Positions 9,208 through 18,804 of a stretch of DNA of 64,000 bases are shown piece after piece; the first letter of the stretch is position 1, and each line of letters starts with the position of its first letter. Both the position numbers and the translations under genes were made by a program. Origin of the DNA: CBDDBK01 sp965225715 (GTDB taxonomy: Bacteria; Bacteroidota; Bacteroidia; Cytophagales; Flammeovirgaceae); the NCBI GenBank assembly GCA_965225715.1, contig CBDDBK010000004.1, positions 310,001-374,000 on the forward strand, read 5' to 3'. Below the pieces are notes generated by a model. It was given only the letters and a program-made list of their open reading frames with translations. It searched no databases and was not told where the DNA came from.

Positions 9208-9636
9208 CTATACAAAATTTTTCAGACTTTGCCAAAGTTTTTTTTTCTTTTCTTTGGATGTATAAATTTCGCTTAGGCTATGGCTATTTAAACAAGGAAT
9301 ATTTTGGTAGTGCGTTGTAATATAAAGTTCATTTTCAGGAAAAAGGCTACTTTGTCCAAAAAACAAGATTTTTTTGGGTTTCAAGTTTTGACATAAAGAG
9401 TTTAAAGATAAATGTGGGCTTTCTACCACTAAACCAACTTGTTCATAACTTAGCCCAACTGATTTTAAAATTTGGCTAAGAAAAAAATAATATGGACTCG
9501 TAAAAAAATAACTAATTGGTTGGGCTAAAATAAATGTTAAATTTTTTGGATCCTTTCCAAAATAATCTATAGGTTTTTCTTCAAACCGATAAAGTGGATA
9601 TTTTTCAAAAAGTACAAGGTTAATCTCAGCCTTCAT
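9208..9636 (-). CDS. Conserved hypothetical protein
   Basis: 142 residues, with no signal peptide or membrane helix. Central KPKKILFFGQSSL looks like a beta-strand plus turn, and the C-terminus runs SLSEIYTSKEKKKKLWQSLKNF. Small Bacteroidota proteins with this build are sometimes annotated as DNA polymerase III psi-like or uracil-DNA-glycosylase-like, but I cannot confirm either from the sequence. It converges on the NLR gene across 23 bp. Confidence 0.5.
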   Translation of the reverse strand: MKAEINLVLFEKYPLYRFEEKPIDYFGKDPKNLTFILAQPISYFFTSPYYFFLSQILKSVGLSYEQVGLVVESPHLSLNSLCQNLKPKKILFFGQSSLFPENELYITTHYQNIPCLNSHSLSEIYTSKEKKKKLWQSLKNFV

Positions 9637-9670
9637 ATAAAATTTTCTGATGTTTTAAAAATAAATAATA

Positions 9671-9725
9671 GACTATAACGTCACTTGAAAAAAGGATTTT
9701 TTGGAGGTTTAGAGCGTAAGTATGC
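9671..9725 (-). repeat. Dispersed intergenic repeat, family A (partial)
   Basis: Starts ACTATAACGTCACTTGAAAA, then AAGGATTTTTTGGAGGTTTAG. The half with the GCTATTTT core is missing or eroded. Confidence 0.5.
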
Positions 9726-9821
9726 AGAACCTATAATTTTTCTAAATCTTTTAAGGTATTGCTTGGGCACTTAAACTATTTTTTGGAGCAATATAATATA
9801 GAACGACAAAATCAATTGTTA

Positions 9822-11876
9822 TTACTTGTATAACACTACCATTAATTTTAAACCTTCTTCAACTGAAAATACAGGTAGTTTACAGACTTTATTTTTACAG
9901 ACATAAATAGTTGTTTTGTCTTTTGGTGTGGTTTTGTTTTGCATTAAAGGCAAGGTGCTTGTTTTTTGAGTTGCCATGATAATTTTATAAGGAAAAAATT
10001 GACTTTGAATTTCTTGAGCAAATTTTTTATAATCATCACCTACGATAATGATTTCCTTGATTTCTTGACTGGTTAAGGCATACACGTTTCCCCAATTGAC
10101 CAAATCTTTTCCATATTTTTCGACGAGTTTTCCCATTTTAAGCATCATATCTTCGAGGATGATACTAAATTTTTTTTCATCAAAAAACTTACTCAAAAAT
10201 AATAAATTATGCGCCATGATAGAATTGGAAGCAGGAATAACATTATCAAACAGTTCTTTTTTTCGGGCAATTAGATCATGATTTGGAGGTGTAAAAAAGA
10301 AAAGATTATCCGATTGGTCGTAGAAGTTTTGGATACAATATTCCATTAAAGATTTGGCTAAATAAAGCCATTTTTCTTGAAAATTAGCCTGATACAAAGC
10401 AATATATCCTTCAATGACTGAGGCGTAATCTTCCAAAAAACCATTGATAGCCGCGCTGCCATCGCGATAAGTATGCAAAAGGCTTTTCTGGTTTAAAAGC
10501 ATATTTTTCTCTAAAAAAGCAGCATTTTTTTCTGCTAAAGCCAAAAAAGCCAAATCGTTAAAAGCAAAATAGCTTTGCACCAAAGCTGTCAAAGTCAATC
10601 CATTCCAAGAGGCTAAAATCTTATTATCTAAACCCGGTTTTATGCGTTTTTCACGTACTTTAGAGACTTTTATTTTCCACAATTTTAATTTTTCCTTAAG
10701 GTCTTTTACTCTTAATTGTTCTTTTTCGGCTAAAGTTATTGGATCATCGCTTACATGTAAAATATTTTTACCCTGCTCCCAATTTCCAGAATCCCGAACG
10801 TTAAAATACCTCTTAAACAATTGCGAATCTTGACCCAAGATAGAATCTAATTCTTCACTTGTCCAGATGTAAAATTTGCCCTCTTCCCCTTCGCTATCGG
10901 CATCTAAAGCCGAATAAAATCCCCCTTCCGAAGCCAACAATTCTTTTTTCAAAAAGGCAATGCTTTCATAAACAACGGTTTTAAAATTCGAATCTTTAGT
11001 GAGTTGAAAGGCTTTTGAATAAAGATTAATGAGTTGGGCATTATCGTAAAGCATTTTTTCAAAATGAGGCACCAACCAGATTTTATCGGTAGAATATCTT
11101 GAAAAGCCCCCGCCAATATGGTCGTAAATGCCACCCTTAGCAATTTTATGTAAGGTAAAAAAGGTATGGAAAGCAGCTTGACTTTGAGGATATAAGATAC
11201 TATAGGTCAAGAAAAAATTATATACGCTGGGGATGACAAATTTAGGCACCCGGCTTAGACCGCCATCTTGTTTATCAAAATCGGGTTCTATTTGTTGGTA
11301 CACCTTTTCTATACTATTTTTTTTGTTGATTTGGCTATTTTGTTGGTCTTTGAAATAATTTTCTTCAGCCAAGCGAATAGCATTGGTAAATTGAGCTGCC
11401 GATTGAATAAGTTTTTCGCGGTTGTTTTCAAAAGCCCCAACAATTTGATTTAAAAGATGTTGCCAATGGTCTGGGGGAAAATACGTTCCCCCATAAAAGG
11501 GTTGGGTATTGGGCAACAAAAAAACGTTCAGGGGCCAGCCGCCCTGTAAACCCATAATATGTACGGCATCCATATAAATTTGGTCAATATCTGGACGTTC
11601 TTCCCGATCCACTTTAATGCTGACAAAATGGCTGTTCATCAGTTTGGCTATTTGGGGGTTTTCAAAACTTTCTCGCTCCATCACGTGGCACCAATGGCAA
11701 GCCGAATAGCCTATACTCAAAATAATGAGTTTATTCTCGCGCTTGGCTTTTTTGAGGGCTTCTTCACCCCAAGGATACCAATCTACCGGGTTATAGGCGT
11801 GTTGCAACAAGTAAGGACTTTTGCTTTTTATAAGCCTATTGGGTTGTTTCTGTTTTTCTTCTTTTTTCTCTGGCAT
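9822..11876 (-). CDS. DUF255 thioredoxin-domain protein (YyaL/SSP411 family)
   Basis: 684 residues, the usual family length. The N-terminal thioredoxin-like domain opens with SPYLLQHAYNPVDWYPWGEE and carries a C60-H-W-C63 motif, followed by VDREERPDIDQIYM and GGWPLNVFLLP. The rest is an (alpha/alpha)6 barrel-like region similar to N-acylglucosamine 2-epimerases and cellobiose epimerases. The cellular role of the family is not well established. There is no signal peptide, so it is cytoplasmic. Start is ATG at 11876; no operon partner. Confidence 0.85.
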   Translation of the reverse strand: MPEKKEEKQKQPNRLIKSKSPYLLQHAYNPVDWYPWGEEALKKAKRENKLIILSIGYSACHWCHVMERESFENPQIAKLMNSHFVSIKVDREERPDIDQIYMDAVHIMGLQGGWPLNVFLLPNTQPFYGGTYFPPDHWQHLLNQIVGAFENNREKLIQSAAQFTNAIRLAEENYFKDQQNSQINKKNSIEKVYQQIEPDFDKQDGGLSRVPKFVIPSVYNFFLTYSILYPQSQAAFHTFFTLHKIAKGGIYDHIGGGFSRYSTDKIWLVPHFEKMLYDNAQLINLYSKAFQLTKDSNFKTVVYESIAFLKKELLASEGGFYSALDADSEGEEGKFYIWTSEELDSILGQDSQLFKRYFNVRDSGNWEQGKNILHVSDDPITLAEKEQLRVKDLKEKLKLWKIKVSKVREKRIKPGLDNKILASWNGLTLTALVQSYFAFNDLAFLALAEKNAAFLEKNMLLNQKSLLHTYRDGSAAINGFLEDYASVIEGYIALYQANFQEKWLYLAKSLMEYCIQNFYDQSDNLFFFTPPNHDLIARKKELFDNVIPASNSIMAHNLLFLSKFFDEKKFSIILEDMMLKMGKLVEKYGKDLVNWGNVYALTSQEIKEIIIVGDDYKKFAQEIQSQFFPYKIIMATQKTSTLPLMQNKTTPKDKTTIYVCKNKVCKLPVFSVEEGLKLMVVLYK

Positions 11877-11933
11877 AAAATAATAACGATGAAAGCTAAA
11901 CGACTTAAAATAAATAAAGGATACTTTTAAAGT

Positions 11934-12658
11934 TTAAAGGTTTGTATTGTTGGTTTTCAAGGTACTAAACCTAGGAGCCGTATTTATCACATCATTCAAA
12001 TCCCAATAGTATTTTAAACTTGATAAATAAGCCTTCTGTTCCTCATGTGTATATCTCGCTATCTCAGCAGCCTCAAATAACTTTGCAAATACGCGAGACC
12101 TGAACTCTTCAGGCTTAGCCTCTAACAGGCCAAGATGTTTAAAAAGGTAAAGCCATTTATCAAAATTTGTTCTTAACTGGCTAAGGCTTTTGGTAAATTT
12201 TGGCAATTCCAAATAAATAAACTTTAATTTCTCATAGAAAACTGACCCATCATCTCTTTTTAACGGCACAGTATGAAGCAATTGGCTATCTGTTTTAGTC
12301 TCTTCGAAGGCAAAATTTAAAACCGCAACCAAATAAACTGGTTTTAGCTCATAATTCCATTCACCTTTTATAGCTTGGTTTTGAATGGGAAAAGAAGCAT
12401 AAAAGACGCTTCTATCTTTAAAAAAATCCTGTTTAGCTTTTTGCATTTCTACAACAAAGCGTTCGCCATACTCGCCTGTACAATGAAGGTCGAAAACAGC
12501 CTTTTTATCTATTTGCGTTCGTCCCAGTTTTCCATTAGAAGTATAGGCATGGTCTGATATTTCTTTTATGGTTATTTGGTATTGAAACTTAAGTTTCGCA
12601 AAATAAAATAGCTTTGCTATGAAATGACCATTTCTAAGATAAAAATAACATAAGTTAA
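11934..12658 (-). pseudogene. 5'-truncated PD-(D/E)XK nuclease-family transposase
   Basis: The frame is open from 12658 to 11934 but has no start codon before residue M at 12446. The conserved core AVFDLHCTGEYG followed by FVVEMQKAKQ lies upstream of that Met, so the genuine N-terminus is gone. The D...E-x-Q core and the downstream LPKFTKSLSQL and WLYLFKHLG segments are those of PD-(D/E)XK family transposases common in Bacteroidota. The left break lies close to the break of the ogt remnant. The first codons read into an ATAGC...GCTATTTTATTTTGC repeat. Confidence 0.75.
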
Positions 12659-12670
12659 ACTATCTATATT

Positions 12671-12925
12671 TTAAAACCTTATACTAAGCAATTGTTTTAA
12701 AAATCGCTCAAAAAAAACCCTATCTTTTAAATTGAGACAACTTGTTTGAACCACTATTTGGCAAATTAAACAGCCCACCCACGAGGTTTTTAAAATAAGT
12801 GGCAAATTAGAAGAGTAGTTAATATTTTTAATTTCTTTTGCTTCGAAAGTAAGAGAATAAATACCTTTTTCTGTATGTTTAATATTTATTAAACCTACAG
12901 GAGATTTATAGTAAATTTGGGTCAT
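12671..12925 (-). pseudogene. Truncated methylated-DNA-cysteine methyltransferase (ogt) remnant
   Basis: The start MTQIYYKSPVGLINI and the following GIYSLTF segment match the N-terminal domain of O6-alkylguanine-DNA alkyltransferases. After about residue 50 the frame is degraded, but LNLKDRVFFERFLKQLLSIRF still resembles the family's LxLxGTxFQxxVWxALLxIPF stretch. The frame stops there, so the DNA-binding and Pro-Cys-His-Arg active-site region is absent and the product cannot repair DNA. The start lies next to the divergent esterase gene. Confidence 0.65.
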
Positions 12926-12957
12926 GGTTGTTTATTTTTGAAATTGTAATGCGAAAT

Positions 12958-13728
12958 ATGGAACTTAATTATAAAAAATTAGGCGATAATAAAGATACAA
13001 TATTAATTTTACATGGGATTTTTGGATCTTTAGGTAATTGGTTAGGATTTGCTAAAAAATTAGCCAACGATTATACAATCTATCTATTAGATTTACGCAA
13101 TCATGGTAAAAGTCCTCATAGTAAAGAATTCACTTTAAAGTCTATGGCTAAAGATGTTGTAGATTTTATAAAGACCCATAACATAAAACCACCTATCTTA
13201 TTAGGGCATTCTATGGGTGGGAAAGTAGCCATGTTTGTCAGTCAACTATATCCCAAAAGTATAAAAAAATTGGTTGTTATTGATATTGCTCCCAAAGCCT
13301 ACCCTATCAAACATGATACTATATTGCAAGGACTTAATTATTTAAAATTAGAAGATATAAAATCTCGTAAAGAAGCTTTTGAGGCTCTTATTTCTTTTGT
13401 ACCTAATCCAAATGTAAGACATTTTTTATTAAAAAATTTAAAACGAAATAAGAACAATCATTTTGAATGGCTTATTAATTTGCCTGTCATTACAGAATCT
13501 ATAACTCAAATTGGTAAAGGACTTCCTTTTAAACAACCCAATCAGCAAACAACTCTTTTTATCAGAGGTGATCAATCTGATTATATAGAGGATAAAGATT
13601 ATGACTTAATTTATAGCTTTTTCCCTACAGCAAAAATTATAACTATTGAAAATACAGGGCATTGGATTCATGCTGAAAAACCAAAAGAACTCTTAGACTG
13701 TCTAACTTTTTTCTTAACTAATTCTTAG
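12958..13728 (+). CDS. Alpha/beta-hydrolase (YbfF-type esterase)
   Basis: 256 residues from the ATG at 12958. Further starts in frame are ATG 12949 and TTG 12928, but homologues begin close to MELNYKKLG. The oxyanion segment is LHGIFGSLGNW, the nucleophile elbow is GHSMGG (Ser85 from this start), and the catalytic histidine is in NTGHWIHAEKP. The DLRNHGKS motif is typical of YbfF-like esterases. Cytoplasmic; the natural substrate is unknown. It is divergent from the dead ogt gene and probably uses the promoter region left between them. Confidence 0.8.
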   Translation: MELNYKKLGDNKDTILILHGIFGSLGNWLGFAKKLANDYTIYLLDLRNHGKSPHSKEFTLKSMAKDVVDFIKTHNIKPPILLGHSMGGKVAMFVSQLYPKSIKKLVVIDIAPKAYPIKHDTILQGLNYLKLEDIKSRKEAFEALISFVPNPNVRHFLLKNLKRNKNNHFEWLINLPVITESITQIGKGLPFKQPNQQTTLFIRGDQSDYIEDKDYDLIYSFFPTAKIITIENTGHWIHAEKPKELLDCLTFFLTNS

Positions 13729-13730
13729 CT

Positions 13731-13821
13731 ATAGCAATGCTATTTTTATATAGAAAAGATTGATTTTCAATACAAATAGGTTAAACCTCCAAAAATTCTT
13801 TTTTCAAATAAATTGACTATA
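13731..13821 (+). repeat. Dispersed intergenic repeat, family A (well-conserved copy)
   Basis: ATAGCAATGCTATTTTTATA, then ATTTTCAATACAAATAGG, then TTAAACCTCCAAAAATTCTT, closing with TTGACTATA. It begins 3 bp after the esterase stop codon and is one of the clearest copies. Confidence 0.6.
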
Positions 13822-14053
13822 AATATACATTTTTTGTAACAATTTTATTAAACCTGAACTAAATTGATAATCAACTAAATAAAATTATTTGGAATGCTTA
13901 AAGAGTTTTTAGATAAATTGTATATCAATATAGGTTTTTAGAGTGCCCGACACTAAAACATTTTGAAAAAGTTATATAAATAAGGAACTATTTATTTATA
14001 ATTTCTTATTTTATTAGGAATTATTTAGTAAAAAAAGAATATAATTTGAATTG

Positions 14054-15445
14054 ATGAAAAAGAAATTAAGAAACTTTATTAAAGTAAAATTGTCTATCAA
14101 AGGTATTTTAAAAGGTATTGTAAATGGTGGTGTTGATAAAAACATGACTCCTTATGATAAAAAAATCATAAAATTAGTCAACACTATAGCTGTTTTTTTA
14201 ATATTTTTTTCTATACTTTCATTTATTGGCTTTTTTAGTATTTCTCCTGTTTTTATCATTGTATGGCATTATGCTCTTTTAATCTTTTTCAGTTATTTAG
14301 TATTATTACTTAATAAAAAAAAGAAATATTTAACAGCTAAGATTCTACTGGCTATTTTTGGCATTTCATCTGCCTTTATTCTTGGTATTTTCAATCAGTC
14401 TTATCTCAGAGTAGATGTTTTTTTATTTGTTGCTTATTGTCTTATTATTGCTCTTTTTAAAAATCGGAAAATTATTTTAATCTTCTCGTTTTTCATACTT
14501 TTACTGCTATTAGCAGCTACCTATATTCATGAAAAACAACTAGCTCCTCCTATCGTAGCCTATACTCCAAAAATACTTTTTTATAATCGTATAGTTGTAA
14601 CTTTTATACTTAGCTTTTGCTTTATAGCTATCACTTGGATATTTAGAGAATCCAATGAATCTTATGAAAAAAGTTTGATTGCTAAAAATGAAGAAATCCA
14701 ATCCAGTATTCGGTATGCAAGCCGAATACAAAATGCAATTCTCCCTTTAAAAGAAGATATTGATATTATTCTAAACAAATATTTTATTTTTTATAAACCT
14801 CGTGAAGTAGTCAGTGGAGATTTTTATTGTTTCTTTCAAAAAGATAAAAAATATTTTTGCATAGCTGCAGACTGTACAGGTCATGGGGTTCCAGGTGCCT
14901 TCATGAGTGTAATGGGTATTAGCCTTTTAACTGAGATTATAAAAACTAAAAATATTTCTTCTCCTGATGATATTCTTCAAATGCTTCATCAAGATATAGG
15001 TTCTATATTACATCAAGAAAGAGCTCAAAATAGCGATAGTATAGATATAGCGCTTGCCGTTATTGATCAAGAAAATAAAATATTAGAGTATTCAGGTGCT
15101 AAACTACCTCTGTTAGTTGTTCAAAATGATATTATCCAGCTCATCAAAGGAAATAATCAAAGTATAGGTGGAAAAACATATCTTAAAACTAAAAGGTTTA
15201 CTAAACATACTGTAGATATTACACAACCAACGACTATTTATATGTATTCTGATGGATTTCAAGATCAAATAGGTGGAGAATTTAAACAAAAGTTTAGGAG
15301 TAGAAATCTACGAAATCTTTTGTATTTATTACATAAAGATCCTTTTGAGGATCAAAAAAAATATATAGAATATACTTTGAAAAGCTGGCAAGAAAAGAAC
15401 AAACAAATAGATGATATATTAATAATTGGTTTACAAATAAGTTAA
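14054..15445 (+). CDS. Membrane SpoIIE-type serine/threonine phosphatase (paralogue 1)
   Basis: 463 residues from the ATG at 14054; the TTG just upstream is discounted. The N-terminus has five or six membrane helices (about 40-200), then a linker with SIRYASRIQNAILP, then a PP2C/SpoIIE domain with SGDFYCFF, DCTGHGVPGAFMS and MYSDGFQDQ, whose aspartates bind metal. Such proteins dephosphorylate anti-sigma-factor antagonists or related regulators in response to a membrane-sensed signal. No partner kinase or antagonist is adjacent. From about codon 328 onward the DNA is nearly identical to paralogue 2, whereas the membrane part is unrelated. Confidence 0.85.
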   Translation: MKKKLRNFIKVKLSIKGILKGIVNGGVDKNMTPYDKKIIKLVNTIAVFLIFFSILSFIGFFSISPVFIIVWHYALLIFFSYLVLLLNKKKKYLTAKILLAIFGISSAFILGIFNQSYLRVDVFLFVAYCLIIALFKNRKIILIFSFFILLLLLAATYIHEKQLAPPIVAYTPKILFYNRIVVTFILSFCFIAITWIFRESNESYEKSLIAKNEEIQSSIRYASRIQNAILPLKEDIDIILNKYFIFYKPREVVSGDFYCFFQKDKKYFCIAADCTGHGVPGAFMSVMGISLLTEIIKTKNISSPDDILQMLHQDIGSILHQERAQNSDSIDIALAVIDQENKILEYSGAKLPLLVVQNDIIQLIKGNNQSIGGKTYLKTKRFTKHTVDITQPTTIYMYSDGFQDQIGGEFKQKFRSRNLRNLLYLLHKDPFEDQKKYIEYTLKSWQEKNKQIDDILIIGLQIS

Positions 15446-15685
15446 ATTTCAAAAATTATAAATACTTAATTATCCTTCAGTCTTAATTTTTTTTATATAT
15501 TATATTTTTTCTATAGAAAAAATATAATATAATACTATTTGTAATAGTTATTTAGGTTAATCATTACTTAATGGTTTGTAGTATTTTTTAGTATATTAAA
15601 TACTGATATGACAAAGAGTAATTTATTTAAAGTTTTAGAGCTATACTGGTTAAAACTTTCTAATATTGGTATTACTAAAGGCTTA
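15036..15685 (+). repeat. 650-bp direct repeat, copy 1 (partner 16581-17230, offset 1545)
   Basis: Covers the last third of SpoIIE paralogue 1, the following 162-bp spacer and the first 26 codons of paralogue 2. The partner covers the same parts of paralogues 2 and 3. Identity falls sharply outside the block, which suggests tandem duplication followed by gene conversion. Confidence 0.8.
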
Positions 15686-16990
15686 GATGTAGAGGAGGTC
15701 AGAAAAATAATACTCTTAAATCGTATTTTTACACTGTCTATAGGGCTGGTTGTATTGCTAATACTAAAAAGTCTTGCTGCTGGTCTTTATCAAGAGGCAC
15801 TGATTCAGATATCTTTTCTCCCATTCTGTTTGTTTTGTTACTATCTTAATTATATAAAAAAATACAATTTAGCTCGTATTTTTGCAATTCTCTGCCCAAC
15901 TTTATTTTTGTTAGGTTTAGTTTTTTTATGGGGCGAGCAAAGAAGTTCTCATTTCATATTTTATTCTATAACTGGATTAGTTATTGTTTTTTTTGAAAAA
16001 AGAATATTTATATTTATATTTTGGGTAATTATAGTTCTTGCTTTCTTAATTGCAGAATTTTTAAACTTATACATATCTCCATTATTCCATTCTACTGATA
16101 TACTAACAGCCAAACTGCTTAATATTATCATTTCTTTTTTATTATTATCATCAATAATCAATATTTTCAAACGTGCTAATTATATATATCAAAATAAACT
16201 TAGAGCAACTTTAGAGATTGTTGAAAAGCAAAATCAAAAAATTGCTTCAAGTATTAAATATGCAAGGCAAATTCAAAATGCGCTTTTACCTTTAGATGAT
16301 GATATTAAAAATTTATTTAAAGATTATTTTATTTTTTACAAACCTCGTGATATTGTCAGTGGAGATTTTTACTTTTTTCTTCAAAAAAATGATAAAATTT
16401 TTTGTGCAATAGGAGACTGTACCGGTCATGGTGTACCGGGTGCTTTTATGAGTATACTTGGTATCAATCTTTTAACAGAAATTATAGAAATAGGAAATAT
16501 TATAGAACCGGATAAAATTTTGGATATACTTGATAAAAAAATAAAATTTGCTTTACACCAAAAAAAACTCAACAATAGTGATAGTATAGATATAGCGCTT
16601 GCCGTTATTGATCAAGAAAATAAAATATTAGAGTATTCAGGTGCTAAACTACCTCTATTAGTTGCTCAAAATGATATTATCCAGCTCATCAAAGGAGATA
16701 ATCAAAGTATAGGTGGAAAAACGTATCTTAAAACTAAAAAGTTTACCAAACATGTTGTAGATATCACACAACCAACGACTATTTACATGTATTCTGATGG
16801 ATTTCAAGATCAAATAGGTGGAAAATTTAAACAAAAATTTAGGAGTAAAAATCTACGAAATCTTTTGTATTTATTACATAAAGATCCTTTTGAGGAGCAA
16901 AAAAAATATATAGAATATACTTTGAAAAACTGGCAAGAAAAGAACAAACAAATAGATGATATATTAATAATTGGTTTACAAATAAGTTAA
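15608..16990 (+). CDS. Membrane SpoIIE-type phosphatase (paralogue 2)
   Basis: 460 residues. The N-terminus has about six membrane helices and starts MTKSNLFKVLELYWLKL. The linker motif SIKYARQIQNALLP is followed by an intact PP2C/SpoIIE domain: SGDFYFFL, DCTGHGVPGAFMS, DSIDIALAVID and MYSDGFQDQ. The sensor half differs from paralogue 1 and is close to paralogue 3, while the catalytic C-terminus nearly copies paralogue 1. The gene is thus a mosaic of its neighbours, probably sensing a different input with the same output. Confidence 0.85.
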   Translation: MTKSNLFKVLELYWLKLSNIGITKGLDVEEVRKIILLNRIFTLSIGLVVLLILKSLAAGLYQEALIQISFLPFCLFCYYLNYIKKYNLARIFAILCPTLFLLGLVFLWGEQRSSHFIFYSITGLVIVFFEKRIFIFIFWVIIVLAFLIAEFLNLYISPLFHSTDILTAKLLNIIISFLLLSSIINIFKRANYIYQNKLRATLEIVEKQNQKIASSIKYARQIQNALLPLDDDIKNLFKDYFIFYKPRDIVSGDFYFFLQKNDKIFCAIGDCTGHGVPGAFMSILGINLLTEIIEIGNIIEPDKILDILDKKIKFALHQKKLNNSDSIDIALAVIDQENKILEYSGAKLPLLVAQNDIIQLIKGDNQSIGGKTYLKTKKFTKHVVDITQPTTIYMYSDGFQDQIGGKFKQKFRSKNLRNLLYLLHKDPFEEQKKYIEYTLKNWQEKNKQIDDILIIGLQIS

Positions 16991-17230
16991 ATTTCAAAAA
17001 TTATAAATACTTAATTATCCTTCAGTCTTAATTTTTTTTATATATTTTATTTTTTCTATAGTAAAAATATAATTTAATACTATTTGTAATAGTTATTTAG
17101 GTTAATCATTACTTAATGGTTTGTAGTATTTTTTAGTATATTAAATACTGATATGACAAAGAGTAATTTATTTAAAGTTTTAGAGCTATACTGGTTAAAA
17201 CTTTCTAATATTGGTATTACTAAAGGCTTA
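16581..17230 (+). repeat. 650-bp direct repeat, copy 2 (partner 15036-15685)
   Basis: Second copy of the block, ending 26 codons into paralogue 3, where GGCTTAAATACGGG replaces the GGCTTAGATGTAGAGG of copy 1. Confidence 0.8.
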
Positions 17231-17716
17231 AATACGGGAAATATTAGGAAGATAATACTCTTAAATCGTATTCTTACAATTGCACTAGCATTAATTATAC
17301 TATTAATTCTAAAAAGCCTTGCTGCTGGTCTTTATCAAGAAGCACTAATTCAGGCTTCTTCTCTTCCACTTTATTTACTTTGTTATTATTTTAACTATGT
17401 AAAACAATACAGCTTAGCCCGTCTTTTTACCATTATCTCTGCAACTTTATATTTATTAAGTTTAGCTCTTTTATGGGGCCAAGAAAGAGGTTCTCATCTT
17501 ATACTTTATCCTGTTATTGGTTTGATTATTGTTTTTTTTGAAAAAAGAATATTTATATTTATATTTTGGGTAATTGTGGTTTTTAGAAATATACTACTGA
17601 AAATACACCAACAATCTTTACAAAAACAGAATGAAATTTTAGATCATACACTATCAAAGTGGAAAAAAAATAACAATCAAATTGATGATGTATTAGTTTT
17701 AGGTATAAGAGTATAA
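17153..17716 (+). CDS. Internally deleted SpoIIE paralogue: sensor helices joined to the C-terminal tail
   Basis: 187 residues. Residues 1-145 are a full membrane sensor domain nearly identical in layout to paralogue 2, ending ...IFIFIFWVIVVF. The next residues, RNILLKIHQQSL... to QIDDVLVLGIRV, match the extreme C-terminus of a SpoIIE domain (RNLLYLLHK...QIDDILIIGLQ). Linker and catalytic core, some 270 residues, are missing with the frame kept. The product cannot be a phosphatase. It is either decaying or a membrane protein that could compete with paralogue 2. The tail is not a close match to either neighbour's tail, so the deletion is not recent or the donor was another paralogue. Confidence 0.75.
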   Translation: MTKSNLFKVLELYWLKLSNIGITKGLNTGNIRKIILLNRILTIALALIILLILKSLAAGLYQEALIQASSLPLYLLCYYFNYVKQYSLARLFTIISATLYLLSLALLWGQERGSHLILYPVIGLIIVFFEKRIFIFIFWVIVVFRNILLKIHQQSLQKQNEILDHTLSKWKKNNNQIDDVLVLGIRV

Positions 17717-18804
17717 GAAACTTTTTTGTCGGTCATATATAAGGTTTACATTATAAGTTAAACTGAAGTTGTTTAAAAATTAAAATTAACGATTGCAGCA
17801 GCTAAATGGTTCTAAGCTAACGAATTTAACCAATTTTAGACTTTATTATAAGACATTTTGCAACCTATAACCCCACTTTTTCAAACATTTTAACATTTAA
17901 TTAAACAACTGGAATTCAATGCTTCCAAATTTACCCATGTTTTTTATTTTCCAAGTTTATTTTTAAACGGCCAGACCTAGCCCATGAAATGCCATTCAAA
18001 GGCTCTATAGGATTGGGCTTGGCTTTAGACTTGTCTGCCGAATATTTGTTTTTTTGAGTAAGTCTTTGTAATATAAGCTTTTAAATGCTTGACCTAAAAG
18101 TTTTCTATACAACTTCAAACCGGAACGCTGATCCCTTTTCCAACTTGAAAATAAACAACTTGACCAGTAGAAAGTTCCAAAACTAGCCATACCCACCGCT
18201 TACACCTTTTCTTTTTAACATAAGGGCATAACTCATATAATTCAAAAACTAAATCTTAACTAAATCTTTTTTTTTCAAATCTTTTAAAAAAAATTTAAAT
18301 AGGTATCTGATTATTGAAAGATTTCAGAGGAAAAATGCAAAAGCCAATTTAGGCTAATAGAAAAGACTCTGGTAATCGCTTTATAACTCATATATCCACG
18401 TTAATACTTTCTTTTGTATTATTTTTTGCAGCAATGGACTTATTTGTTTCTTTGCTTAGTATTTTTTAGCACCTTGAATGGAAAATCAGACTAAGTATTT
18501 CTAACCTTTTTTTACCATTTTTGGGGCTTTTGTAATGTAAAAATACTTGGGATTTGTATCTTGCAAAATAACTTATTTTAGACTATTTTTTTCAATTTTA
18601 TCACATACTTGTGTAATACTGCCTAAATTTTCTTATAAAGAAAATAGTATAAGAGTTGATCTATTTGATAATCCAATATTTATAAAACTAAGTTTAAAAA
18701 TTATGCATAACTTTTAAGTTATAAAACTATTGAAAACCAAATATTTATAGTTTTATAAGAAAATCCTAATTAACTATCTATCAAATTTTAAACTATTATT
18801 TTAA
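17717..18804. other. Long intergenic region with IS debris
   Basis: Contains a degenerate inverted pair (17763-17910, AGTTGTTTAA at each end) related to the 198-bp element at 3907, then an IS1 transposase remnant (17940-18235), then about 570 bp of AT-rich DNA with no recognised feature before ftsH. Confidence 0.55.
17940..18235 (-). pseudogene. IS1-family transposase remnant
   Basis: Translating the minus strand across frames gives WVWLVLELSTGQVVYFQVGK, then KAYITKTYSKK, then IEPLNGISWARSGRLKINL. These match successive parts of IS1 transposases (the TGQVVAFHVG strand, the YTDxxxAY segment, and the IERFN...R...LVRKTLSFSK end). At least two frameshifts and several stops interrupt it, so it is dead. 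Confidence 0.65.
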
